A DNA stretch of 64,000 nt, taken from Pelobacter sp. UBA6812 (lineage in GTDB: Bacteria; Desulfobacterota; Desulfuromonadia; Desulfuromonadales; Syntrophotaleaceae). Shown piece after piece: positions 35,091 through 43,416 of this stretch. Each line of letters begins with the position of its first letter. Position 1 is the first letter of the stretch. The DNA is taken from positions 46,358-110,357 of the forward strand of contig DKEW01000028.1 in the NCBI GenBank assembly GCA_002452265.1. Reading direction: 5' to 3'. The notes beneath the pieces were generated by a model. It did not search any database. It had not been told where the DNA came from and was given only the letters and a program-made list of their open reading frames with translations. The translations under genes were made by a program, and so were the position numbers.

Positions 35091-36095
35091 TTAGAGGTTG
35101 TCGAGGATTTCCTGCCTCTTGGCCTGGTATTCGTCATCAGTGATGAGTTTTTCGTCGCGCAGGTCCTTCAGTCGACGCAGGCGGATTTTGATGGAATCCT
35201 CTGCCTGGGGCTGGACCGGTTGCACAATGGCGGGCGCGGCGGTCGGCGCTTGTTTCATGGACTTCATGTCTTGCTTCAAGGCTTCCAGTTCCGCACGCAG
35301 ACGCTCCTGTTCGGCGCTGACCTGGGCGCTTTCCTGGCGTACCTGGCTGGCTTCCTGGAAGGCTGCCTTGGCAGTTTCTTTGGCCTCTTTTTTCTCCGCC
35401 AGAGCCGCTTGCCAGATTTGCGGATCGGTATTCAGAACCAGCCAGTCGTAACGCTCAATGCCGTTACTGGTCTGCAGTTGCAATCCGGTTTCGGGCTCAG
35501 GTTTCCAGGTCGTTTCCCAGGATTTTAAAGGGACGAACTTGCGACTTCCAACCTGGAAGGGGTGAGTGCGGCGGTCATCCGCCTCGATGTAGGCTTCGTG
35601 GACTTTGCCGAGGATCAAGTTGAGTTTTCCGCCCTGATAAAATACCCGACCGGTGACATATGCACGGTCTTGCGAGAAGGAGACCAACCCACGGTGAATA
35701 CCGACGATGGCAAACGTTACATCCTGTGTAGGCGAGGCCTGGGCCAATCCAGTGCTGATGGCATCGCCCAGAATTTCCAGCTCTTTACTGGAAAACAGGG
35801 AGACAGGTTTGTCCTGGTCTGAAAATTTAATGTCCAGTGCCCCGAAGATGTCACGGATCTGCTGGGCGGAGATATTAGCAGGATGATCGTTTGCCGGCGG
35901 TTTTGCATTGGCCCGATCCTGCTTTTCGACACGGACGAACTGGTCGCGGTGTTTCCAGACAACACTGTTTGAATCGGCACTGTTGCCACCGAGCAGGGAT
36001 GCTCCACAGCCGCTCATAAGTAGAGCCAGGAGAGCTATCAGAAATAGTCGCCAACCGAGAACTCTGCCTGTACTGAAAACACGCTGTTGCGTCAT
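35091..36095 (-). CDS. Lipoprotein with C-terminal SHOCT domain, paralogue 2
   Basis: 334 residues. Lipobox LMSGC (Cys30), then the same unnamed domain as paralogue 1 (VVWKHRDQFVRVEKQDR, DHPANISAQQIRD, ELEILGDAISTGLAQASPTQDVTFAIVGIHRG, ERYDWLVLNTDPQ). The coiled coil is longer (about residues 225-280, many Glu, Lys and Gln), and the SHOCT tail RLRRLKDLRDEKLITDDEYQAKRQEILDNL ends the protein. The two proteins are clearly related by duplication but each has its own ribosome site and terminator. ATG at 36095 follows AAGGAGAA. Confidence 0.78.
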   Translation of the reverse strand: MTQQRVFSTGRVLGWRLFLIALLALLMSGCGASLLGGNSADSNSVVWKHRDQFVRVEKQDRANAKPPANDHPANISAQQIRDIFGALDIKFSDQDKPVSLFSSKELEILGDAISTGLAQASPTQDVTFAIVGIHRGLVSFSQDRAYVTGRVFYQGGKLNLILGKVHEAYIEADDRRTHPFQVGSRKFVPLKSWETTWKPEPETGLQLQTSNGIERYDWLVLNTDPQIWQAALAEKKEAKETAKAAFQEASQVRQESAQVSAEQERLRAELEALKQDMKSMKQAPTAAPAIVQPVQPQAEDSIKIRLRRLKDLRDEKLITDDEYQAKRQEILDNL

Positions 36096-36202
36096 TGCAT
36101 TCTCCTTCTACAAAATTAAATAGGTAAGAAAAAAAGGGCACTTCCGGGATAATACGGTTGAACGGAGTACAGGTCAAACAAATTTTACCCAAGGAAAAGC
36201 CT

Positions 36203-36232
36203 AAAAAAAGCGGGCCAGCGATGCTGGCCCGC
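36203..36232 (-). terminator. Terminator after the small lipoprotein gene
   Basis: Ten-base stem GCGGGCCAGC (36210-36219) with GCTGGCCCGC (36223-36232), three-base loop, followed on the minus strand by seven T. Confidence 0.9.
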
Positions 36233-36261
36233 GTATGACAAAATACTACTACAGTTATGAA

Positions 36262-36429
36262 TTATTTATGACCTGCCTCATAGGCTTCCAAGCCTTCCTG
36301 GACGGTCATCTGCATACCGCAGGTGCTGCATTTTATAAGAGACTTTTCGCTGACTTTTGGCTTGGCTGGAGTGCATCCCAGGGAGGCCACAGTCAAAAAC
36401 GCGATTGCTACGAAGATTATCTTGCGCAT
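36262..36429 (-). CDS. Small lipoprotein (55 residues) with a CXXC motif
   Basis: Reading the minus strand gives a signal peptide MRKIIFVAIAFLTVASLGC with a lipobox (Cys19) and a 36-residue mature part with KCSTCGMQM (Cys34, Cys37) and EGLEAYEAG. An AAGGAAGGG ribosome site lies before the ATG at 36427-36429, and the stop is closely followed by a perfect terminator, so this is a real, independent transcription unit. The CXXC and GMQM residues suggest a metal or thiol site; no family recognised. Confidence 0.75.
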   Translation of the reverse strand: MRKIIFVAIAFLTVASLGCTPAKPKVSEKSLIKCSTCGMQMTVQEGLEAYEAGHK

Positions 36430-36574
36430 GGTACCCTTCCTTTCGGTTTATGGCCCGTTCGTTTCTGGTCCGGAAAACGTTTGGAATGACGATGTTTATT
36501 TAATATAACACAATCATGTTACGGGTGCGCTGAATGTCTTCACGTGACGCTGTGTAGCAAAGGCCCCGGTATTC

Positions 36575-37828
36575 TTACCAGAGGAAGAAGGCACCAAGGT
36601 TCATCTGCTCAACTTTCCAGTCGTCGCCGTTGAACCACTCGAGTTCGATATGGCTTACCTCAGCAACCAGCTTGAGGTTGGCGTTGATGTCGTGGGAAAC
36701 CATCATGGTCAGCATGTACTGGGACTCGATTTCGGCTGCGCCGTCAAGGCCGCGGATGGCTTTTTCGGCGGAGGTTTCCTCGAATTCGTTACCGCCGTAG
36801 CTGATGCCGAACTTGGTTTTGCCGGGGTTGTCCATGGTGTAGGTACCCTGAACGATGTAGCCCCAGGTCTCGCGTTCTTCACCCGTGTAGTCGAGTGCTT
36901 CGGTATCCAGCATGAGGCTGCGGCCGAGGGCCTCGCCGGTGAAGGCCGAGCCGCTCAGTTCGAAGGCGCCAAGGCCGACGACAGCGCCGCCACCGAAGCC
37001 CCAGGCGGTAACGTCTTGGGAGTTACTCTTCGCTTCCTGCCACAGATTGTTCATGTAGACTTTGAAGTTGCCGCCGTCAAAGTTGCCGGCATAGGACAAT
37101 TCACTCTCGATCCGGGGCATGGTTGTTTCGGTTGCGGAGAAGGCGGCGGCATCATCCGCATCGACATCGCCGTCAAGGTTGGTGTCTGATTTGCTGCCGC
37201 TGATAACGCTGGGGTCATAAACGCCTACGGCCAATTTGAAACCATTGAGACTGGGGGTGGTGTAGCGAACCTGGGCATTGAAGTTGGGGTAGACGTAACC
37301 GTAACCGATGCGGCCGAGGGTCGGGCCGACGTTGGCATTGAGGTTACCAGCCATGCGGCCGGCGCCCAGCAGGGTCATTTCGGTCAGCAGGTTCTGGCCG
37401 AGGAATAAGCTCAGGGCTTTACCAGCAAGGATCTGACCGAAGTTGCCGTCGACGGTGAAGAAGATTTCACGAAGGTCGATCTGGCCGTCGAAAGTGTTTT
37501 TAACGTTGGCGTTGGCGGGCTCAGGGTAGAAGCCGATGCGGCCGGCCATATCAAGGCCGCCCATGGTGGGGGCTTTGATGTTGAAGGCTACGCAAGCAGG
37601 CAGAAAGCCGCTCTTGAGGCGGAAGCCTTCTTCGTTGGTGGCGCCGAGGACGGGGTTGTTGACGCCGGCGGGGATATCATCGCCGGTTTGATAGACGCCG
37701 AAAATGTTGATCTGACCGTCGGTGCTGAAAGACCAACCGTCGGAGCCACCGATGACAACGCCAGCTTGAGCACTGCTGGCCACGAAAAGCAGGGCGGCCA
37801 GTATGGCCAAAATATTGCGAGATTTCAT
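36575..37828 (-). CDS. Porin-type outer-membrane beta-barrel protein
   Basis: 417 residues. Signal peptide (cleaved near SSAQAG), then alternating-residue strands throughout and a C-terminal aromatic (GAFFLW), as needed for barrel insertion by Bam. Strand and loop pattern such as RIGYGYVYPNFNAQVRYTTP and GVYDPSVIS resemble general porins of Geobacter/Pelobacter type. At residues 215-226 one loop contains a full EF-hand consensus (DTNLDGDVDADD), suggesting Ca2+ binding in an external loop, like dockerin repeats. Substrate not predictable. Preceded by a long leader on the minus strand. Confidence 0.85.
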   Translation of the reverse strand: MKSRNILAILAALLFVASSAQAGVVIGGSDGWSFSTDGQINIFGVYQTGDDIPAGVNNPVLGATNEEGFRLKSGFLPACVAFNIKAPTMGGLDMAGRIGFYPEPANANVKNTFDGQIDLREIFFTVDGNFGQILAGKALSLFLGQNLLTEMTLLGAGRMAGNLNANVGPTLGRIGYGYVYPNFNAQVRYTTPSLNGFKLAVGVYDPSVISGSKSDTNLDGDVDADDAAAFSATETTMPRIESELSYAGNFDGGNFKVYMNNLWQEAKSNSQDVTAWGFGGGAVVGLGAFELSGSAFTGEALGRSLMLDTEALDYTGEERETWGYIVQGTYTMDNPGKTKFGISYGGNEFEETSAEKAIRGLDGAAEIESQYMLTMMVSHDINANLKLVAEVSHIELEWFNGDDWKVEQMNLGAFFLW

Positions 37829-38669
37829 GCGGTCTTACCTCCTGAATCCAAGAATGAAAAAATTTGTTTCCATCCGCTTACATTGAAACTTGCTGGTGGA
37901 TTGGGCGCCTTGGAGGGCCCGGTCCGTAGGTAACCTTGGCGATTCGATGCTGCCCGATGCGGGTGCCGGAGCGGGTCGGGTAGTTCCGGAGCGGAGTGGC
38001 CTGCATGCCTCCCCTGCCTGCATCATTCGAAAGGCTTTGGTCGGTAAACCTCCCATGGAAAAACGTAAGGATGAATCCGGGCCTGAGAATTAACGCTTTC
38101 ACCTCCTTTTTAGGGCCCCTGTGGTGAAGAAAATAAACAGCCGTTCTATCGAGCGCAATTTCGGTGCCATATTGGCTGTAGACTGACGAGGTTTTAAAAA
38201 CAATTTGTAATACAATAGCTTATGTGAAATTTGAATTCCGTAAACGATAAACGGCCAATTCAGGCTGGCGCAAAAAGTTCCATATTGTGTCTAGGTGTTA
38301 CAAAATGGCAATTAAATTGTCAGGGTGATGGTGAGAGCTTCTGGGGGAACGGCCTTATTTGGCAGCAATGTTGCCCCAGGTTCTATCGCTAAGATGCCGG
38401 AAACAGATAAAAACGATAGAAGGTAAAATAAATTGCACATACTGTAACGAGTTTTAGCGGATTTGCAATATGTGGGTACAAAGAATTGCTCGAAATTTTG
38501 TATCATTTTGTTGCAAGCAGATATTTGTTTATTCGCTGCCCGCGATACTTGTCCGCAAAATAATGTTTTATGGATTCGGTGGTTGTCGCGTTTGTCCACA
38601 GACAACGCGAATGAAAGCATTTTCGGAGCGGTCTGCTATGCTTGCTGGTATCGGGGACGTGTTTGCGAC
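37829..38669. other. Long intergenic region upstream of porin and PNPOx genes
   Basis: 841 bases between the divergent porin (-) and PNPOx (+) genes. The left 270 bases are GC-rich and would be the porin leader: arms GGAGCGGGTCGGGTAGTTCCGGAGCGGAG-like and several short inverted repeats are visible, and a GAGGTAAGA ribosome site precedes 37828. The right part (about 38150-38460) is AT-rich with the palindrome TTGTAATACAA at 38205-38215. No supported gene; promoters are probably in the AT-rich part. Confidence 0.4.
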
Positions 38670-39137
38670 ATGGAGAAGGGAGCTGTGGTTGTGGAAAGTG
38701 CGGATGAGTTGAACAACCAGATCAAAGAGTTATTGGCAAGACAGCAACTTGCGGTCCTGGCCACCCGGACCGATGACGCACCGCACACCAGTTTGGTTGC
38801 CTTTCGGGCCTTTGAGGATCTGCGTCACCTGTTTTTTGTAACGGGACGTGCTACGCGAAAATTCAATTTTTTGCAAAGCGACAATCGCGCCTCGCTTTTA
38901 ATCGACAATCGATCTCATCAATCCTCGGATTTTCGTCTGGCCATGGCGTTAACGGCATGTGGGAGGGTCAAGGAGATTGACTGTAGGGAGCGTATGGCGA
39001 TGTTGACTTCTTACGTTGAACGTTTCCCCTGTCTGGAAGAATTTGCCCGTTCGCCCGGAACCGCACTCATGTGTTTGGAAGTCGACCGGTATTCACTGGT
39101 GCGCCGCTTTCAGGACGTGGTGGAGTTGATATTCTGA
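38670..39137 (+). CDS. Pyridoxamine 5'-phosphate oxidase-like flavin-binding protein
   Basis: 155 residues. It begins with VESADELNNQIKELLARQQLAVLATRTDDAPHTSLVAFRAFEDLRHLFFVTGRATRKFNFLQSDNR in pieces that match the split-barrel PNPOx fold (first strand pattern LAVLATR, the RATRK phosphate loop and ASLLIDNR). Members bind FMN, F420 or haem and many are of unknown reaction. The frame is open further upstream, but Met at 38670 gives the usual length. Two bases separate it from the large downstream enzyme, so they are coupled. Confidence 0.78.
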   Translation: MEKGAVVVESADELNNQIKELLARQQLAVLATRTDDAPHTSLVAFRAFEDLRHLFFVTGRATRKFNFLQSDNRASLLIDNRSHQSSDFRLAMALTACGRVKEIDCRERMAMLTSYVERFPCLEEFARSPGTALMCLEVDRYSLVRRFQDVVELIF

Positions 39138-39138
39138 T

Positions 39139-41334
39139 ATGAGCATGGTGGTGGATCTTACCTCAGCGCAGGAGATGCCGCGCAGCCAGATCGGTGGCAA
39201 GGCCATGGCTCTGGCGCGATGGCAGTCGCGGGGCGCGCAGGTACCTGCCGGAGTGGTAGTGACCACCTCGGCATATCACCGGTTCATTTCTGAAACCAGG
39301 CTGGCCAACGCACTGTATATGGAGTTGGGTCGCAAAGATTTTGCCCAGATGCGGTGGGAGGAATTGTGGGACGCGGCTTTGCGTATCCGACACCTGTTTC
39401 TTGATACGTCTTTGCCCCCCGCCCTTGAGGAGGGGCTTGCTGCATCCATACCGGAAATTTTGTTGGCGCTGCCGGTAGCGGTTCGATCCTCGGCTCCTGA
39501 AGAAGATGGCGGTAAGCAGTTGTTTGCCGGTTTGCACGAATCGTACGTTCATGTGCATGGCTGGCCGGCAGTAAAGTCCTGCATTCAGTTGGTGTGGGCA
39601 TCTCTGTGGTCCGATCGGGCGCTTTTATATCGGCAGGAATTAGGGCTCAGCGTCGAACATAGCGCCATGGCGGTTCTCATTCAGACCCTGGTGGTCGGGC
39701 AACGTTCCGGGATCGCTTTCAGCCGTAGCCCCGAGCATGCCGACGAGGCTGTGGTAGAGGCGGTGTGGGGGTTGAACCAGGGGTTGGTGGATGGAATCGT
39801 GGAACCCGACCGCTGGCGACTGGACCGCACTAGCGGAGCGATACTTGAGCATGTGGCGCCGCACCGGCTTCACCAATTCGTTCCGGTCGGTGAAGAGTTG
39901 CAACGCCGGCAGCTGTCAGCATGGCAGGCCACTTGTGCGCCTCTGGACAAGGACGCGTTGCAGCAGGTATGGCAGCTGGCGGCCAGTGCGGAGCAGGTTT
40001 TCGGTTCGCCGCAAGATGTGGAATGGACCCTGAATCCACAAGGCCTGTGGGCTTTGCAGGCGCGGCCGATCACCGGTCTGGCAGGGAGTGGTGATGATGA
40101 GCGCGGCTGGTACCTGAGTTTGCGGCGCAGTGTCGATCAGTTGGAGGACCTTCGCCATTGTTTGGAAATCCATCTTTTGCCGGCTATGGAAAAACGCACG
40201 ACGTTCTGGCAGGAGTTGCTTGGCGCCACGCTGTCGACGCCGAAACTGGCAGAGGTTATGTTGAGGCTGAGCCGCGAGATAGGACGGTGGCGCAATGCTT
40301 ATCGACAGCTGTGTATTCCCATGGCTCATGGCATGAGGTTGTTCGGTCAATTTTACAACGATACCGTGCATCCCGATGATCCCTTTGCTTTTGTCAGCTT
40401 TCTCGGGAGTGAAACGCTGCTCAGTGTGCAACGGAATAGTGCGCTGCTGGAAATGGCCGAACAGCTGCGCATTGCACCGGAGTTGATTGTCCGGCTCAAG
40501 AACGGAGGTCGCTTTCCGGATACGCATCCTCTGGCAGAACAACTGAAAGCCTTTGATATTCTTTGGGGTGAGCTTTTGTGGCCGGGACGGGGTGCTGAAC
40601 AGCGTAACCGGGATTTGTTAAAATTGCTGCTGCAGATCGCGGAAAAAGGAGGGGATGGGCATAGCTCGCATGGTTTGGATCGTGAAGAATTTATGAACAA
40701 GGTGCCCGTCGGGCGGCGCGCATTTGCCGCGCGTTTGCTTGAGGTAGCCCGTGCCAGTTACCGCCTGCGGGATGACGATAATATCTATCTCGGTCGTCTT
40801 GAGGCCTGCCTGAAAACCGCGGCGACAGAAGGACGGAGGCGATTGGCCACGGAATCCATTCCCGACTTGCAGCGGGCGTTGGCGCAGGTAGAGACCCTGC
40901 TGGCAAAAGGTTCGAAGATGCAGCCCGCGCAGGTCGGCAGCTCCGCTCCCTGGCAGCAGATGGTGGCACGGCAGTTGGTCGGACAACCTGCAGGCCCGGG
41001 ATTGGCAAAGGGCCGGGCGAGAGTGATCCGGGAGAATTCGGAGCTTGCAGATTTTCAGCGGGGTGAAATCCTGGTCTGCGATGCGGTCGATCCGGTCATG
41101 ACCGTGGTGGCTCCTTTGGCGGCAGCGATTGTAGAGCGTCGCGGCGGCATGCTGATCCACGGAGCCATTATAGCCCGGGAATACGGCTTGGCCTGCGTGA
41201 CCGGAGTGCCTGATGCCACCGACGTTATTCAAAACGGGGACCGTTTAACGGTCGACGGATATCTGGGCATCGTGATACGGCATGGAACAGAGCAGTTGGA
41301 TCCGCATTCCCCCGGCGGGACACAGCACCATTGA
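39139..41334 (+). CDS. Phosphohistidine-domain PEP/pyruvate-binding enzyme (rifampicin phosphotransferase-like)
   Basis: 731 residues. N-terminal PPDK-type ATP-binding domain (IGGKAMALARWQ; VAVRSSAPEEDGGKQLFAGLHESY; QTLVVGQRSGIAFSR; QDVEWTLN), a middle region of about 300 residues without clear family, then a phosphohistidine swivelling domain at the end with His674 in GGMLIHGAIIAREYGL. There is no C-terminal PEP-binding barrel as in PEP synthase or PPDK, so the layout is like RPH, which transfers the beta-phosphate of ATP to a small molecule. The receptor here is unknown. Translationally coupled to the PNPOx-like gene and followed by dodecin. Confidence 0.75.
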   Translation: MSMVVDLTSAQEMPRSQIGGKAMALARWQSRGAQVPAGVVVTTSAYHRFISETRLANALYMELGRKDFAQMRWEELWDAALRIRHLFLDTSLPPALEEGLAASIPEILLALPVAVRSSAPEEDGGKQLFAGLHESYVHVHGWPAVKSCIQLVWASLWSDRALLYRQELGLSVEHSAMAVLIQTLVVGQRSGIAFSRSPEHADEAVVEAVWGLNQGLVDGIVEPDRWRLDRTSGAILEHVAPHRLHQFVPVGEELQRRQLSAWQATCAPLDKDALQQVWQLAASAEQVFGSPQDVEWTLNPQGLWALQARPITGLAGSGDDERGWYLSLRRSVDQLEDLRHCLEIHLLPAMEKRTTFWQELLGATLSTPKLAEVMLRLSREIGRWRNAYRQLCIPMAHGMRLFGQFYNDTVHPDDPFAFVSFLGSETLLSVQRNSALLEMAEQLRIAPELIVRLKNGGRFPDTHPLAEQLKAFDILWGELLWPGRGAEQRNRDLLKLLLQIAEKGGDGHSSHGLDREEFMNKVPVGRRAFAARLLEVARASYRLRDDDNIYLGRLEACLKTAATEGRRRLATESIPDLQRALAQVETLLAKGSKMQPAQVGSSAPWQQMVARQLVGQPAGPGLAKGRARVIRENSELADFQRGEILVCDAVDPVMTVVAPLAAAIVERRGGMLIHGAIIAREYGLACVTGVPDATDVIQNGDRLTVDGYLGIVIRHGTEQLDPHSPGGTQHH

Positions 41335-41376
41335 AGGTAAAGGCCCGGGGGCAAACCCGAACAACAGGAGGTGACC

Positions 41377-41595
41377 ATGACTTACGGCAAGCAGCGGGTG
41401 TACAAAAAGGTGGAAGTCATCGGGGTTTCGCCGGTCAGCATCGAAGAAGCCATCAAGTCGGCCTTGCACCGGGCGCATCACAGTCTCGAACGGGTATCCT
41501 GGTTTGAGGTCGAAGAGACGCGCGGGCATGTCAACGAAAAGGGCGAGGTCAGCGAATACCAGGTTGTGCTGAAGGTGGCGTTCGAGTTGAAATAG
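41377..41595 (+). CDS. Dodecin family protein
   Basis: 72 residues. Typical dodecin pattern: YKKVEVIGVSPVSIEEAIKSALHRAHHSLERVSWFEVEETRGHV ends in EYQVVLKVAFELK. Dodecins form dodecameric cages that bind flavins (FMN or riboflavin), with Trp in the position of the flavin stack (WFEVEE). A perfect AGGAGGTG precedes ATG 41377; the GTG at 41371 lies in the ribosome site and is not the start. It follows the RPH-like gene by 42 bases, probably one transcript with PNPOx-like and RPH-like genes. Confidence 0.9.
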   Translation: MTYGKQRVYKKVEVIGVSPVSIEEAIKSALHRAHHSLERVSWFEVEETRGHVNEKGEVSEYQVVLKVAFELK

Positions 41596-41624
41596 CTTTT
41601 CTCTCGGAATGCCGGGAAAACCTC

Positions 41625-42380
41625 TTATCCGAGCAGCAACTTAACGGCAAATACTGCTACCGCAAGGGACACGACCCGTTTCATCCAGGTGTGTCCCTTT
41701 TTTACCGCCAGGTGGGCGGCCAGCCATCCTCCGGCGGCGTTGCCGGCAGCAAGCGACAGGCCGAGCTGATAGTTGACCTGTCCGTGCCGAATGAAGACGC
41801 CAAGGGCGATCACTGTGAAAAAGAACACCACGGTGACCTTGACGGCGTTGGTCTGCACCAGATCCAGGCCCTGAAACAACAACCCGGCAATAATCAGAAA
41901 GCCGACCCCCGCCTGTACGAAACCGCCATACACGCCGATAGCGAAAAAGCTCGCCAGCAAAACAGCAATCCGGCCTGCCGAAAGCTGCAATGCCCGTCCT
42001 TGCAAGCGTTTGGCCGGATCCCACAGCGTAAGCGCCAGTACCCCAAGCATGATTCCCGCCAGCAGTTTCTGGAACAGAGCGTCGTCGATCTGCACGGCCA
42101 GACGCGCGCCAAAATAGCTGCCGACCACCGCCGGTGTGGCGCAGAGCAGGGCCAGCCGCCAGGACAGGACGCCAAGTCGGTGAAAGCCGGTGATGGCGAA
42201 CAGGTTCTGCACCAGGATGGCGATGCGGTTGGTACCGTTGGCCGTAGCGGCCGGCAACCCCATGAAGATCAACAGGGGCAGGGTCAGCAGGGAGCCGCCG
42301 CCAGCCAGCACGTTAAGGACTCCAGCCATCACGCCGACCAGCGCCAGCAACAACATGTGCAGCCACGATGGGTCAATCAT
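41625..42380 (-). CDS. Sulfite exporter TauE/SafE family permease
   Basis: 251 residues with eight or so membrane segments. It starts with LLLALVGVMAGVLNVLAGGGSLLTLPLLIFMGLPAATANGTNRIAI, the hallmark half-repeat of TauE/SafE, repeated in degenerate form as GGFVQAGVGFLIIAGLLFQGLD. Substrates of this family include sulfoacetate, sulfite and others. Its start overlaps tcdA by ATGA, and the pair are in one operon. Confidence 0.88.
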   Translation of the reverse strand: MIDPSWLHMLLLALVGVMAGVLNVLAGGGSLLTLPLLIFMGLPAATANGTNRIAILVQNLFAITGFHRLGVLSWRLALLCATPAVVGSYFGARLAVQIDDALFQKLLAGIMLGVLALTLWDPAKRLQGRALQLSAGRIAVLLASFFAIGVYGGFVQAGVGFLIIAGLLFQGLDLVQTNAVKVTVVFFFTVIALGVFIRHGQVNYQLGLSLAAGNAAGGWLAAHLAVKKGHTWMKRVVSLAVAVFAVKLLLG

Positions 42381-43135
42381 GGCGTTTTGGCCAGCAGTGC
42401 CTGAATCACATCGCCGGCCATGGTCAAGCCGAACATGGGCGGAATGTAGGAGGAACTGCCGAGGGTGACCCGCTGCCTTGCCGGAGACGCTTCCGGAGAC
42501 GGCGCCGGCAGGTTGGAGGGAACCGAAGGCTCGTCACTGAGAGGGCGGTATTCTTCCAGGGAGTAGACCACCCTGACGCCCTTGCGGATACCTCTGCGGC
42601 CGAGCTCCTTGCGGATAACACGGGCCATGCGGCATTTCTGGGTGTGGGACAGATCGCCGACACGGATCAGGCTGGTGTCGAGTTTGTTGGCGGCGCCCAT
42701 GGCGGATATGACCGGAATGCCGCGCTGTCGGCAGCTTTCGATGAGGTGCAGCTTGGCGGTAATGCTGTCGATGCAGTCGAGCAGATAGTCGTACCCCTCT
42801 GCCAGTAGTTCCTCATCGGTGTCGGCGCTGTAAAACACATGCCGGGCGCGTACGTCGACCTCGGGGTTGATGGCGAGGCAGCGCTCAGCCATGACATCCA
42901 CCTTGCGTCGTCCCACGGTGTATTCAAGGGCGTGGATCTGCCGGTTTATATTGCTTGGCATGATGGTGTCGAAATCGACCAGAGTGAGCCGTCCAACTCC
43001 GGCACGGACCAGCGCTTCGGTCGCATAGCTACCGACTCCGCCGACCCCTATCACGGCGATGGATGCTCCGGCCAGAGATTGCAGCCCGTCGCTGCCGATG
43101 AGGCGTTCCAGGCGGGAAAAGCGGTGTTCTTGCAT
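42377..43135 (-). CDS. tcdA: tRNA threonylcarbamoyladenosine dehydratase (TcdA/CsdL)
   Basis: 252 residues, E1-like ThiF/MoeB fold. ATP-binding GVGGVGSYATEALVRAGVGRLTLVDFDTI, NINRQIHALEYTVGRRK and the conserved DCIDSITAKLHLIESC followed by a SAMGAANKLD loop identify the YgdL/TcdA branch. It cyclises t6A in tRNAs to ct6A. Gene pair with the TauE/SafE permease is by operon only. Confidence 0.92.
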   Translation of the reverse strand: MQEHRFSRLERLIGSDGLQSLAGASIAVIGVGGVGSYATEALVRAGVGRLTLVDFDTIMPSNINRQIHALEYTVGRRKVDVMAERCLAINPEVDVRARHVFYSADTDEELLAEGYDYLLDCIDSITAKLHLIESCRQRGIPVISAMGAANKLDTSLIRVGDLSHTQKCRMARVIRKELGRRGIRKGVRVVYSLEEYRPLSDEPSVPSNLPAPSPEASPARQRVTLGSSSYIPPMFGLTMAGDVIQALLAKTP

Positions 43136-43198
43136 GGCAGTTTAACCTTTCGGATATAGACGAACGTTTATAACCATGGCGCCAGGTGATGATCGTTT

Positions 43199-43347
43199 GA
43201 AGCATAGGCGCTTAGCACGGAGATCACGGGGACAATCTTACATCCTTAAAACCCCTAACCAAACAGGGATAATCAGGATGTCCAGGATGAATTCTTGAAG
43301 CCCGATCTTTTGGTTTTAATCCTGTGTATCCTGCCTATCCCTGTTAA
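43199..43347. repeat. Diverged copy D of the 82-base palindrome (core 43263-43344)
   Basis: Core starts ACAGGGATAA and ends CTATCCCTGT with CAGGAT/ATCCTG pairs in between; length is exactly 82 as in copies A-C, but about half of the internal positions differ. The left flank has only a trace of the CACGGAGATCACGG arm. Fills the gap between tcdA and the TatD-type gene. Confidence 0.8.
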
Positions 43348-43416
43348 GACATGCCTTGACACCTCCGGTTTGCAGGTCACCGGGACCATCTTGCATAACC
43401 ATAAAATCAAAAATCG

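Noticed and set aside
36235..36489. 84-codon plus-strand frame
   Set aside because: The minus strand here carries the 55-residue lipoprotein with signal, ribosome site and terminator.
37835..38056. 73-codon minus frame before the porin
   Set aside because: No ribosome site before its ATG, proline/arginine-rich, no family.
41691..42404. 237-codon frame antisense to the TauE/SafE permease
   Set aside because: Gln/Lys/His-rich composition, mirror of a membrane protein; no start signals.
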